DNA of 5,403 nucleotides from positions 1,180-6,582 of the forward strand of contig DQAA01000321.1 of NCBI GenBank assembly GCA_003523465.1, given 5' to 3'. The notes beneath the pieces were generated by a model that was not told the DNA's origin, searched no databases, and saw nothing but the letters and a program-made list of their open reading frames with translations. Position numbers and translations under genes: made by a program. Numbering within the stretch: position 1 is the first letter of the stretch; each line of letters opens with the position of its first letter. This stretch comes from Pseudomonas sp. (GTDB taxonomy: Bacteria > Pseudomonadota > Gammaproteobacteria > Pseudomonadales > Pseudomonadaceae). Positions 1 to 5,403 of this stretch are shown here, in pieces.

Positions 1-491
1 AAGACCTGGCGCAGTCCTTCACCAACTACTTCGTCATGTCCGAGCAACTGGGCACCCGCTTCTGGTTCAGCGCCGACGGCGCTCGCGCCCGCGGCATGCT
101 CCTGCAGCAACTGCCGGTGGACCGCCAGCCGGACGCCGACGAGCGTGCCGACAGCTGGGGCCACGTGCAGGCCATCGCCAACACCCTCACTCGCGACGAA
201 CAACTCGAACTGGACAGCGAAACCCTGCTGCACCGCCTCTATCACGAAGACGCCGTGCGCCTGTTCGACATCCAGCCGCTGCAGTTCCGTTGCAGCTGCT
301 CCCGGGATCGTTCCGGCAACGCCCTGGTCAGCCTCGGCCTCGACGATGCACGTGACCTGGTGAGCGAACATGGCGGCGAAATCGAGATCGATTGCCAGTT
401 CTGCAACGAGCGCTATCGCTTCGATGCGACGGATGTAGAGCAGCTCTTCGCTGGCGGTGGTGTGGACGCACCGTCAGATACTCGTCACTGA
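1..491 (+). CDS. hslO: Hsp33 redox-regulated molecular chaperone HslO, C-terminal part (5' end outside window)
   Basis: Hsp33 is a cytosolic holdase chaperone that is switched on when oxidation releases zinc from four C-terminal cysteines. The frame is already open at position 3, reading [11 protein letters not shown] before the first ATG at 36, so that ATG is internal. About 162 residues are present of roughly 290-300 usual for the family. The segment [10 protein letters not shown] matches the Hsp33 core. The redox switch is complete: Cys codons at 291 and 297 (C-S-C), then 31 residues, then Cys codons at 393 and 402 (C-Q-F-C). This fits the family pattern CxC-x(27-32)-CxxC. The reading frame ends with TGA at 489-491 and is followed by a probable terminator. 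Family assignment is firm. The start and the N-terminal domain cannot be judged here. Confidence 0.96.
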   Translation, partial: DLAQSFTNYFVMSEQLGTRFWFSADGARARGMLLQQLPVDRQPDADERADSWGHVQAIANTLTRDEQLELDSETLLHRLYHEDAVRLFDIQPLQFRCSCSRDRSGNALVSLGLDDARDLVSEHGGEIEIDCQFCNERYRFDATDVEQLFAGGGVDAPSDTRH

Positions 492-512
492 AACGTTTCT
501 GCTCAGGGATTT

Positions 513-566
513 CTCCTGTCGAATGCGCTTAAGACGCAGTTCTGACAGGAGGGCCCTACTTTTTTT
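513..566 (+). terminator. Probable hslO transcription terminator (imperfect hairpin plus T-run)
   Basis: Arms CTCCTGTC (513-520) and GACAGGAG (544-551) pair perfectly. An inner stem pairs TGCG (524-527) with CGCA (535-538) around a 7-base loop, and GAA/TTC can join the two stems leaving only single-base bulges. A run of seven T residues follows at 560-566. The T-run begins 8 bases after the stem rather than directly, which is not ideal for intrinsic termination. Position, 21 bases after the hslO stop and upstream of the pckA promoter, supports a terminator role. A protein-binding site or a 3'-end stabilising hairpin are alternatives. Confidence 0.55.
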
Positions 567-575
567 GGGCGTTTC

Positions 576-584
576 TGGCATAAT
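576..584 (+). promoter_or_regulatory. Predicted sigma-70 extended -10 promoter of pckA
   Basis: TGG-CATAAT at 576-584 matches the extended -10 pattern TGn-TATAAT, with 5 of 6 bases in the hexamer. No good -35 hexamer lies 16-18 bases upstream (556-561 is CTACTT), which fits an extended -10 promoter or one helped by an activator. The transcript would start near 590-592, leaving a leader of about 80 bases before the pckA ATG. This is predicted from sequence only. Confidence 0.5.
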
Positions 585-601
585 CCGGCCACTTTTTTCG
601 C

Positions 602-628
602 TGTAGTAAGTTGTAAAGATCTACTACA
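602..628 (+). promoter_or_regulatory. Inverted repeat in the pckA leader, candidate repressor operator
   Basis: TGTAGTA (602-608) and TACTACA (622-628) form a perfect 7-bp inverted repeat with a 13-base centre. An overlapping second pair, TTGTA (611-615) and TACAA (625-629), gives an alternative fold or half-site arrangement. The repeat begins about 10 bases downstream of the predicted transcription start, where a bound repressor would block transcription. TGTAGT/ACTACA half-sites resemble those of RpiR-family sugar-phosphate regulators (HexR, RccR). From memory, RccR is reported to control pckA in Pseudomonas fluorescens; that assignment to this site is inference. An RNA hairpin in the leader is the other reading. 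Confidence 0.45.
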
Positions 629-661
629 AATCGTTTGGAGCACTCGGCCACCGGGCCGGAT

Positions 662-667
662 GGGGAA
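662..667 (+). promoter_or_regulatory. Ribosome binding site that favours the pckA start at 672
   Basis: GGGGAA at 662-667 lies 4-6 bases upstream of the ATG at 672. The in-frame ATG at 660 has only a GC-rich stretch in front of it; the nearest GGAG (637-640) is 19 bases away. A 5-bp GC hairpin with a 4-base loop (CGGCC 645-649, GGCCG 654-658) sits immediately upstream of both and would disfavour initiation at 660. Confidence 0.5.
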
Positions 668-671
668 TCTC

Positions 672-2213
672 ATGACGCAAGCCAACAACGCCGTGTTCAC
701 CGATCTGAGCGTCGACGAGCTGGTAAAAGAAGCACTGAACCGCGGCGAAGGCGAGCTGGCCGATACTGGCGCGCTGGTCGTGAAAACCGGTCACCGCACC
801 GGTCGTTCGCCGGTTGACCGTTTCATCGTCGAAGAGCCGAGCACCCAGGACGCCATCGCCTGGGGCCCGATCAACCGCAAGTTCCCCGCCGACAAGTTCG
901 ACGCCCTGTGGGCCCGTGTCGAGGCGTTCAACAACGCTCAGGAACACTTCGTTTCCCACGTCCACGTAGGTGCTGCCGAAGAGCACTACCTGGCCGTCAA
1001 GATGACCACCCAGACCGCCTGGCAGAACCTGTTCGGCCGTTGCCTGTTCATCAACCCGGCCCAGTACAACCCGGCCGGTCGTCAAGAGTGGCAAGTGCTC
1101 AACGTTGCCAACTTCGAGTGCGTGCCAGAGCGTGACGGCACCAACTCCGACGGTTGCGTGATCCTCAACTTCGCCCAGAAGAAAGTCCTGATCGCTGGCA
1201 TGCGCTACGCCGGCGAAATGAAGAAAGCCATGTTCTCGGTGCAGAACTTCCTGCTGCCGGCCGCCGACGTGCTGCCGATGCACTGCGCCGCCAACATCGG
1301 CGAAGAAGGCGACGTGACCCTGTTCTTCGGTCTGTCCGGTACCGGCAAGACCACCCTGTCGGCCGACGAAAGCCGTTACCTGATCGGTGACGACGAGCAC
1401 GGTTGGGGCGAAGGCGTTGTCTTCAACATCGAAGGCGGCTGCTACGCCAAGTGCATCGACCTGTCCGAGAAGAACGAGCCGGTCATCTGGAAAGCCATCA
1501 AGCACGGCGCAGTCCTGGAAAACGTTGTCCTGGACGACGCCAAGCATGCCGACTACGCCGATGGCAGCCTGACCCAGAACAGCCGCGCCGCGTACCCGCT
1601 GGAGCACGTCGAGAAGCGCTCCGAGAAGAACCTGGGCGGCGAGCCTAACGCAGTCATCTTCCTGACCTGCGACCTGACCGGCGTACTGCCGCCAGTGTCG
1701 ATCCTGAACAACGAGCAGGCGGCCTATCACTTCCTGTCCGGCTACACCGCGCTGGTCGGTTCCACCGAAATGGGTTCGGGCGGCGGCATCAAGTCGACCT
1801 TCTCCACCTGCTTCGGCGCACCGTTCTTCCCGCGTCCGGCTGGCGAATACGCCGAACTGCTGATCAAGCGCATCAAGGGCTTCGGCTCCAAGGTCTACCT
1901 GGTCAACACCGGCTGGACCGGTGGCGGCTACGGCGTCGGCAAGCGCTTCAGCATCCCGACCACCCGTGCGGTGATCGCAGCGATCCAGAGCGGCGCGCTG
2001 ATCGGTGCCGAGACCGAGCACCTGGGCATCATCAACCTGGACGTGCCGAAGGCCGTTCCGGGCGTCGATACCGAACTGCTGAACCCGCGCACCACCTGGG
2101 CTGACCAGGCTGCCTACGACGAAGCAGCGAAAGGCCTGGCCTCGCTGTTCATCGAAAACTTCAAGAAGTTCGAAGTTTCCGACGCGATCAAGGCCGCTGG
2201 TCCTCAGCTGTAA
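672..2213 (+). CDS. pckA: Phosphoenolpyruvate carboxykinase (ATP)
   Basis: PckA is a cytosolic enzyme that converts oxaloacetate and ATP to phosphoenolpyruvate, CO2 and ADP, the entry step of gluconeogenesis from organic acids. The start at 672 gives 513 residues beginning MTQANNAV, which agrees with the length and N-terminus I recall for Pseudomonas PckA. An in-frame ATG at 660 would add M-G-N-L but has a poorer ribosome site. Catalytic residues are all visible: substrate Arg45 in T-G-R-S-P, Lys185 in E-M-K-K, His204 in M-H-C, the P-loop G220-L-S-G-T-G-K226-T-T, and the metal-binding kinase-2a motif L-I-G-D240-D241-E-H-G-W. The spacing between Lys185, His204, Lys226 and Asp241 is identical to that between Lys213, His232, Lys254 and Asp269 of the E. 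coli enzyme. The gene stands alone with its own promoter region and terminator, and a candidate operator in the leader. No defects seen. Confidence 0.98.
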   Translation: MTQANNAVFTDLSVDELVKEALNRGEGELADTGALVVKTGHRTGRSPVDRFIVEEPSTQDAIAWGPINRKFPADKFDALWARVEAFNNAQEHFVSHVHVGAAEEHYLAVKMTTQTAWQNLFGRCLFINPAQYNPAGRQEWQVLNVANFECVPERDGTNSDGCVILNFAQKKVLIAGMRYAGEMKKAMFSVQNFLLPAADVLPMHCAANIGEEGDVTLFFGLSGTGKTTLSADESRYLIGDDEHGWGEGVVFNIEGGCYAKCIDLSEKNEPVIWKAIKHGAVLENVVLDDAKHADYADGSLTQNSRAAYPLEHVEKRSEKNLGGEPNAVIFLTCDLTGVLPPVSILNNEQAAYHFLSGYTALVGSTEMGSGGGIKSTFSTCFGAPFFPRPAGEYAELLIKRIKGFGSKVYLVNTGWTGGGYGVGKRFSIPTTRAVIAAIQSGALIGAETEHLGIINLDVPKAVPGVDTELLNPRTTWADQAAYDEAAKGLASLFIENFKKFEVSDAIKAAGPQL

Positions 2214-2228
2214 GCTGACAGCGCTGTG

Positions 2229-2263
2229 AAAAAGCCCTGGCTCGCGAGAGCCGGGGCTTTTTT
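2229..2263. terminator. Bidirectional intrinsic terminator between pckA and the convergent receiver genes
   Basis: A 15-bp stem pairs 2229-2243 with 2248-2262 around a GCGA tetraloop. The only non-Watson-Crick pair is T2238 with G2253 (a wobble in RNA). The stem has A residues at its left base and a T-run at 2258-2263 on the right, so it acts as a hairpin plus U-tract for transcripts from either strand. It lies 15 bases after the pckA stop and 22 bases beyond the stop of the minus-strand gene ending at 2286. Confidence 0.93.
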
Positions 2264-2285
2264 ATGACCGCTGTCCCGGTCGCCC

Positions 2286-2633
2286 TCAGCCCAGCACCTT
2301 GTTTGCCGCCGCCACCATATCGTGTGGATCTACAGGCTTGAAAAGCACCTGGTCGGCAGAGCACTTCAAAGCGGCCTGCTCACTCCCACTGTTAGCCAGC
2401 AATATGCTCGGGATGGGAGGGACACGTCTCTTGAGGGAATTGACCAATTCCAGGCTGTTGATCGAATAGGCGTGCAGGTCGATCACGGCAAGATCGAACT
2501 TCGCCGCGGCCAGATACTTCAAGAATCCCGCGCCGTCACTGGCGGTAATCACTTGTAACCCGCCATGAACCAGACTTCCGGCAACGTAATCACGGGTCGC
2601 CGCACTCTCGCTGAACAGCAAAACCTTGCTCAT
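2286..2633 (-). CDS. Stand-alone degenerate receiver-domain protein (third of three)
   Basis: This 115-residue protein has the size and pattern of a single CheY-like receiver domain with no output domain. It opens MSKVLLFSES, where receivers have a hydrophobic strand ending in an acidic pair; here the pair is Glu9-Ser10. The phosphoacceptor position is Asp52 (F-D-L-A-V-I-D-L-H). The conserved Thr/Ser after strand 4 is Ala80. The conserved Lys is kept as Lys99 in V-L-F-K-P. It is a paralogue of the gene just upstream: 47 identities over about 110 aligned positions by eye, including V-L-L-F-S, the D-L-H after the acceptor, P-S-x-L-L and Q-V-L-x-[RK]-P. The ATG at 2633 is preceded by GGAG and is preferred to a TTG two codons earlier. 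It is probably co-transcribed with the two genes upstream and ends at the shared bidirectional terminator. Whether it can be phosphorylated is uncertain, and its function is unknown. Confidence 0.8.
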   Translation of the reverse strand: MSKVLLFSESAATRDYVAGSLVHGGLQVITASDGAGFLKYLAAAKFDLAVIDLHAYSINSLELVNSLKRRVPPIPSILLANSGSEQAALKCSADQVLFKPVDPHDMVAAANKVLG

Positions 2634-2642
2634 ATACAAAGT

Positions 2643-2646
2643 CTCC
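2643..2646 (-). promoter_or_regulatory. Ribosome binding site fixing the start of the third receiver gene
   Basis: On the minus strand TGGAGAC contains GGAG (CTCC on the plus strand), 9 bases upstream of the ATG at 2633. The alternative in-frame TTG at 2639 would leave only 3 bases, too close for efficient initiation. Confidence 0.6.
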
Positions 2647-2674
2647 AGTTCTTAATCTTGCAAAGTACCGCCAG

Positions 2675-3007
2675 TCAACCCACTTGCCGATGAATCGCCG
2701 CCAGCAACTCGCACGGCAGGAACGGCCTGGACAGCACCTGGTTGGCGCCACTGGCCTGGGCTGCCTGTTCGTGAGCACGATCAACCAGCAGCAAGCTCGG
2801 TACCGGACGCAGGCTGGCAATCAGCTCCGCATAGTCAGGGTGCAGGTGCAGGTCGGCGACGACCAGATCGAACGGCCTCAACGCCAGCAGCTTCAAGGCA
2901 TCCTCGAGATCGAAGGCATGGGTGGCCTGGAAGCGGCTGTCGAGCAGGCAGGTCATGGTGAATGTGGTGGTGGCCTGGCTGTCGCTGAACAGTAGAACCG
3001 TGCTCAT
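2675..3007 (-). CDS. Stand-alone degenerate receiver-domain protein (second of three)
   Basis: This 110-residue single-domain protein has a receiver-like fold pattern. It opens MSTVLLFSDS, so the acidic pair of a normal receiver is reduced to Asp9 followed by Ser10. The phosphoacceptor position is Asp52 in F-D-L-V-V-A-D-L-H, but the M-P-x-x-x-G segment that normally follows is absent. The switch Thr/Ser is Val75, and the conserved Lys is replaced by Arg94 in L-S-R-P-F. Three of the key sites are therefore altered, and normal phospho-signalling looks unlikely. A good ribosome site (AAAGGA, plus-strand 3016-3021) sits 8 bases before the ATG. It follows the upstream receiver gene by 35 bases and precedes its paralogue by 41, which suggests one operon. 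GC is about 63%, like the surrounding genome. The receiver-like family is fairly sure, but partner and role are unknown. Confidence 0.8.
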   Translation of the reverse strand: MSTVLLFSDSQATTTFTMTCLLDSRFQATHAFDLEDALKLLALRPFDLVVADLHLHPDYAELIASLRPVPSLLLVDRAHEQAAQASGANQVLSRPFLPCELLAAIHRQVG

Positions 3008-3042
3008 ATCAGGATTCCTTTCGTACAGCCCACCGTTACTGC

Positions 3043-3417
3043 TTATCCACCCAGCCCTATCAGCCTTTCAACTTTCTTGGCCAGGTCATGGCTTTCGAAC
3101 GGAATCTTCAAATGGTCCTTGTAACCGGCTTTCATGATGCTGCTCAAATTCTCCTTATGTGTCGGATGAACAATTAGCAGAACGGGTGTCGCCTGGTATT
3201 CGGGAACTATTCGGATCCTTTCCATCATCTCGAGCGAAGCAAGATCGGCATGATAAGAATCCGCAATAATCAGAGCGATGTTACCTGCCGCTAAATGGTC
3301 CATTGCCTCGTCGGCGTTTTTGGCCTCAACAAAATCAAAACCAAACGTTCGTAAATGGTTGACGATGAAATGACGCCTCATGAGAGAGTCGTCGACAACA
3401 AGAACGATGCTTTTCAT
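3043..3417 (-). CDS. Stand-alone CheY-like receiver protein (first of three), atypical active site
   Basis: This 124-residue protein is a single receiver domain without an output domain. It is the most canonical of the trio: strand 1 ends V-V-D9-D10-S, and the phosphoacceptor is Asp53 in L-I-I-A-D. Aligning T-P-V-L-L-I-V with CheY P-V-L-M-V-T-A puts Val83 where the switch Thr/Ser belongs. Aligning L-K-I-P-F with V-V-K-P-F puts Ile105 at the conserved Lys, with Lys104 one residue early. Metal binding and an acceptor are thus present, but two switch residues are lost. The ribosome site AAGGG (plus-strand 3424-3428) lies 6 bases before the ATG. It heads the three-gene set, and a 13-bp palindrome lies just upstream. 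GC over 3061-3420 is about 47% by hand count against about 63% in pckA, with many A/T-ending codons, which suggests acquisition from another source. Receiver family is confident; function is unknown. Confidence 0.87.
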   Translation of the reverse strand: MKSIVLVVDDSLMRRHFIVNHLRTFGFDFVEAKNADEAMDHLAAGNIALIIADSYHADLASLEMMERIRIVPEYQATPVLLIVHPTHKENLSSIMKAGYKDHLKIPFESHDLAKKVERLIGLGG

Positions 3418-3435
3418 GGCTCACCCTTGAAAGGT

Positions 3436-3448
3436 CCGGAAATTCCGG
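3436..3448. promoter_or_regulatory. Perfect 13-bp palindrome upstream of the receiver genes, candidate operator
   Basis: CCGGAAATTCCGG is a perfect palindrome with 6-bp arms around one central base. The centre is too short to form a hairpin, so a dimeric DNA-binding protein site is the more natural reading. It lies 18 bases upstream of the first receiver gene's ATG and 126 bases upstream of the divergent thioesterase gene. I found no convincing sigma-70 or sigma-54 promoter for either gene in the 157-base gap 3418-3574. Confidence 0.35.
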
Positions 3449-3574
3449 CCAGATCATTGGAAACCCGCTCACCGTTCGGGACAACTGGCATTTTTATCAG
3501 GTGCCGACCAATGGCACAGGGCTCGCTCCAGTCGCTATGCTCGGCAGTCCAACCCTCCCAAGGATCCCGCCTCC

Positions 3575-4006
3575 ATGTCCGCCACCGCCCTGCGCGCCGA
3601 ATTCCCCCATCTGCACCCGCTCTCCAGCCGCTGGCAGGACAACGACCTCAACGGCCATATCGGCAGTGCCACGGTCTACGGTTTTTTCGATAGCGCCATC
3701 CAGGCGTACCTGATCGAGCAGGCCGGGGTGGATCCCCAGGACGGCGAGGTGGTGGGTTTCGTGGTCAGTTCCGCCTGCGATTTCTACGCGGCGGCGGCCT
3801 TTCCCGATCTGTTGCAGATCGGCCTGCGGGTCGAACGCCTGGCCGGCAGTTCGGTGGAATACGCGCTGGCGCTGTTCCAGGTCGGTCATGAGCAGCCCTG
3901 CGCGGTGGGCCGGGTGGTGCAGGTATTCGTCGAGCGCCAGTCGGGCCAGCCCGCGGTATTGCCGGCAACGCTGCAAGCAGCCCTGCAGGCCTTGCTCAGT
4001 CGTTGA
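3575..4006 (+). CDS. Acyl-CoA thioesterase of the hotdog fold (4HBT/YbgC-like)
   Basis: This 143-residue protein has the size of single-domain hotdog thioesterases, which hydrolyse acyl-CoA thioesters in the cytosol, usually as dimers or tetramers. The family signature is near the N-terminus: R19-W-Q-D22-N-D24-L-N-G-H28, followed by Y35-x-x-F-F-D. Asp24 aligns with the catalytic Asp17 of the Pseudomonas 4-hydroxybenzoyl-CoA thioesterase (second Asp of D-x-D), and G-H matches the G-H-V-N region of relatives. The usual Asn pair after G-H is replaced by G-S. The substrate cannot be told from sequence. AAGGA at 3560-3564 lies 10 bases before the ATG. It is transcribed divergently from the receiver genes and overlaps the convergent response regulator by 11 bases at the stop codons. 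It may have no functional link to its signalling neighbours. Confidence 0.85.
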   Translation: MSATALRAEFPHLHPLSSRWQDNDLNGHIGSATVYGFFDSAIQAYLIEQAGVDPQDGEVVGFVVSSACDFYAAAAFPDLLQIGLRVERLAGSSVEYALALFQVGHEQPCAVGRVVQVFVERQSGQPAVLPATLQAALQALLSR

Positions 4007-4652
4007 GGCGGATGATCCCTTCGCGCACCGCAAACAGCACCAGCCCCGGCACGTCGTGAATCTGCAGGCGGTGCATGATCTGCGAGCGGTGCGCCTCGAC
4101 GGTCTTCACGCTCAGGCCCAGGCCGTCGGCGATGGAGCGGGTCGATTCACCCCGGGCGATCAGCCGCAGGATTTCCATCTGCCGCGCCGTCAGTTGCATC
4201 GCCGCGCTGGCCTGCGGGCGACGACGGTTCTGCTTCACCGCCTGGCCGATCACCAGCGGCAACACCGCCGACGACAGGTACTGCCCGCCGCCGCGCAGCG
4301 ACTGCAAGGCCAGTTCCAGCTCCTGCACCGTCGCACTCTTGAGCAGGAAGCCATGGGCCCCCTGCTGCAGGCAGTGCATGACGAATTCCAGCTCCGAGCG
4401 TGACGACAGCATCAGCACCGTGCAGGCCGGCACCCGCAGGTACAGCTCGCGCAACAGCTCTTCACCGGACAGGGTCCCCAGGGCGATATCCAGCACGATG
4501 ATGTCGGGCTTGAGGGTCTCGGCCAGCTCCACGGTGGTCACCGTATCGCCCGCCTCGCCGACCACGGAATAGTCTTGTTTTTGTTCGAGCAACGCTCGCA
4601 AGCCTGCGCGGAACAGGGGCGAGTCGTCGGCTATCAGTAAACGGCAAAGCAT
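3996..4652 (-). CDS. NarL/LuxR-family two-component response regulator
   Basis: This 218-residue cytosolic transcription factor has a complete receiver domain (about 1-120) joined to a C-terminal LuxR-type helix-turn-helix (about 153-201). The receiver active site is intact: Asp9-Asp10, phosphoacceptor Asp55 in I-I-V-L-D, Ser83 after strand 4 and Lys105 in F-L-L-K. The DNA-binding domain shows L-T-A-R-Q-M-E-I-L, then S-I-A-D-G-L-G-L-S-V-K-T-V-E-A-H-R with the typical recognition helix. Codons 5 and 7 are TTA and ATA, which are rare in high-GC pseudomonads. It follows cheB on the same strand with a 54-base gap and no visible terminator, so the two are probably co-transcribed. A CheA-type kinase upstream of the window could be its phosphodonor, though that is inference. 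The ribosome site is weak. Its last 11 bases overlap the thioesterase gene on the other strand. Target genes are unknown. Confidence 0.95.
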   Translation of the reverse strand: MLCRLLIADDSPLFRAGLRALLEQKQDYSVVGEAGDTVTTVELAETLKPDIIVLDIALGTLSGEELLRELYLRVPACTVLMLSSRSELEFVMHCLQQGAHGFLLKSATVQELELALQSLRGGGQYLSSAVLPLVIGQAVKQNRRRPQASAAMQLTARQMEILRLIARGESTRSIADGLGLSVKTVEAHRSQIMHRLQIHDVPGLVLFAVREGIIRLND

Positions 4653-4706
4653 AGGTTCGAGCCTGTTTCGCGCGCAGGGCGGCAGTGGAAGGTGAAACGG
4701 AAGTGC

Positions 4707-5403
4707 TCAGCCATTGCGGGCGTTGGTGCCGAACTGGTTGATCAGGGCCGGCATGCGATCGAGCGGCTCGGTGGATTGCGCCGCGCCAAGACGAATGGCT
4801 TCCTTGGGCATGCCGAACACCACGCAACTGGCCTCGTCCTGGGCCACGGTGCTCGCACCCTGTTCGCGCATGGCCAGCAGACCACGGGCTCCGTCGTCAC
4901 CCATGCCGGTCATGATGATGCCCAGGGCATTGCTGCCGGCATGGCGGGCGGCGGAACGGAACAGGACATCGACCGAGGGCTTGTGCCGGTTGACGGCAGG
5001 GCCGTCGAGCACTTCGACCAGGTAGTGCGCACCACTGCGCTTGAGCTGCATGTGCAGACCACCGGGCGCCAGCAAGGCGAGCCCGGTGTGCACGCGATCC
5101 AGATGCCTGGCCTCGCGTACTTCGATCTGGCACAGGCCGTTGAGACGGCGCGCGAAGTCGGCGGTGAACTTCTCCGGCATGTGTTGAACGATGACCAGGC
5201 CGGGACAATCGCGCGGCAATTGCCGCAACACGAACTCCAGTGCCTGGGTACCGCCGGTCGAGCAGCCAAGTGTAACGATTCGATCGGTGGTTTTGAGCAA
5301 CGCCGGGACAACCGGCAGGTCTTTTTTTTCCGCCGGGGGCAAGGCGTGGCGGGCCACTGGCCGGGTTTTCGCCGCCTCCTCGATACAGCGCACCAGGTTG
5401 CCG
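4707..5403 (-). CDS. cheB: CheB-type protein-glutamate methylesterase, C-terminal part (5' end outside window)
   Basis: CheB removes methyl groups from glutamates of chemoreceptors and deamidates receptor glutamines, resetting sensitivity in chemosensory arrays. The catalytic triad is complete. Numbering from an internal GTG at 5393, Ser45 lies in G-C-S-T-G-G, His71 in V-Q-H-M-P and Asp167 in T-G-M-G-D-D-G. Spacings of 26 and 96 residues equal those of E. coli CheB (Ser164, His190, Asp286). The motifs [16 protein letters not shown] and [13 protein letters not shown] are also typical. The frame stays open to the window edge, reading G-N-L-V before R-C-I-E-E-A, which resembles the linker between the receiver and esterase domains. 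A normal N-terminal receiver is therefore expected beyond 5403. It lies upstream of the LuxR-type regulator and is probably in the same operon. Confidence 0.95.
   Translation of the reverse strand, partial: GNLVRCIEEAAKTRPVARHALPPAEKKDLPVVPALLKTTDRIVTLGCSTGGTQALEFVLRQLPRDCPGLVIVQHMPEKFTADFARRLNGLCQIEVREARHLDRVHTGLALLAPGGLHMQLKRSGAHYLVEVLDGPAVNRHKPSVDVLFRSAARHAGSNALGIIMTGMGDDGARGLLAMREQGASTVAQDEASCVVFGMPKEAIRLGAAQSTEPLDRMPALINQFGTNARNG

Noticed and set aside
660..671. Upstream in-frame ATG as the pckA start
   Set aside because: The ATG at 672 has a better-placed GGGGAA ribosome site and gives the expected 513-residue protein; 660 is directly behind a GC hairpin.
624..2021. Long 465-codon open frame on the minus strand opposite pckA
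   Set aside because: It lies antisense to a fully supported pckA, has low-complexity composition typical of a shadow frame in high-GC DNA, and shows no recognisable domain.
2634..2639. TTG start two codons upstream for the third receiver protein
   Set aside because: It would leave only 3 bases between GGAG and the start, and the paralogue begins at the equivalent of the ATG at 2633.
2286..3417. Receiver genes as pseudogene fragments of a larger response regulator
   Set aside because: Each has its own start, a well-placed ribosome site and full receiver length, with no frameshifts or leftover output domain, so they look like intact single-domain genes.
3486..3504. Possible sigma-54 promoter around TGGCA-T5 upstream of the thioesterase
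   Set aside because: The GG is not followed by GC at the required 10-base spacing (AG is found instead), and the minus strand fails the same test.
3497..4033. 178-codon minus-strand open frame opposite the thioesterase
   Set aside because: It is a shadow of the thioesterase gene, which has a clear family signature and ribosome site, and the translation shows no known motif.
4653..4706. Possible terminator between cheB and the response regulator
   Set aside because: Only a very short AGG/CCT pairing is visible and there is no T-run on the minus strand, so co-transcription remains the simpler reading.

Overview
The window looks like chromosomal DNA from a gamma-proteobacterium, most probably a Pseudomonas of the fluorescens/putida kind. 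The ATP-type PEP carboxykinase reads like Pseudomonas PckA from its first residues (MTQANNAV...), most coding sequence is about 60-63% GC by hand count, and hslO directly followed by pckA is an arrangement I recall from this genus. The genus call rests on protein resemblance and recalled gene order, not on a search.

Layout. Positions 1-491 hold the C-terminal half of hslO (Hsp33), with its full four-cysteine zinc redox switch. A 180-base gap then carries an imperfect hairpin plus T-run (probable hslO terminator), an extended -10 promoter, and a 7-bp inverted repeat just downstream of the predicted transcription start that looks like an operator. pckA (672-2213) is intact with all expected catalytic residues. 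It ends at a strong bidirectional terminator (2229-2263) shared with a convergent minus-strand gene set.

That set is the most unusual part: three consecutive small genes on the minus strand (3417 down to 2286, gaps of 35 and 41 bases), each encoding only a receiver-like domain with no output domain. All three keep an aspartate at the phosphoacceptor position. Each has lost a different subset of the other conserved receiver residues. The last two are clear paralogues, while the first is more canonical and much lower in GC (about 47%). A perfect 13-bp palindrome lies 18 bases upstream of the first gene.

The right end holds a small hotdog-fold thioesterase (+). It overlaps tail-to-tail by 11 bases with an intact NarL/LuxR-type response regulator (-). 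Upstream of that regulator on the same strand is the CheB methylesterase domain, whose N-terminus runs off the window. CheB followed by a DNA-binding regulator suggests the tail of a chemosensory operon, possibly one controlling gene expression rather than, or as well as, swimming. The single-domain receivers may be accessory partners of that system, but this is inferred from proximity only.
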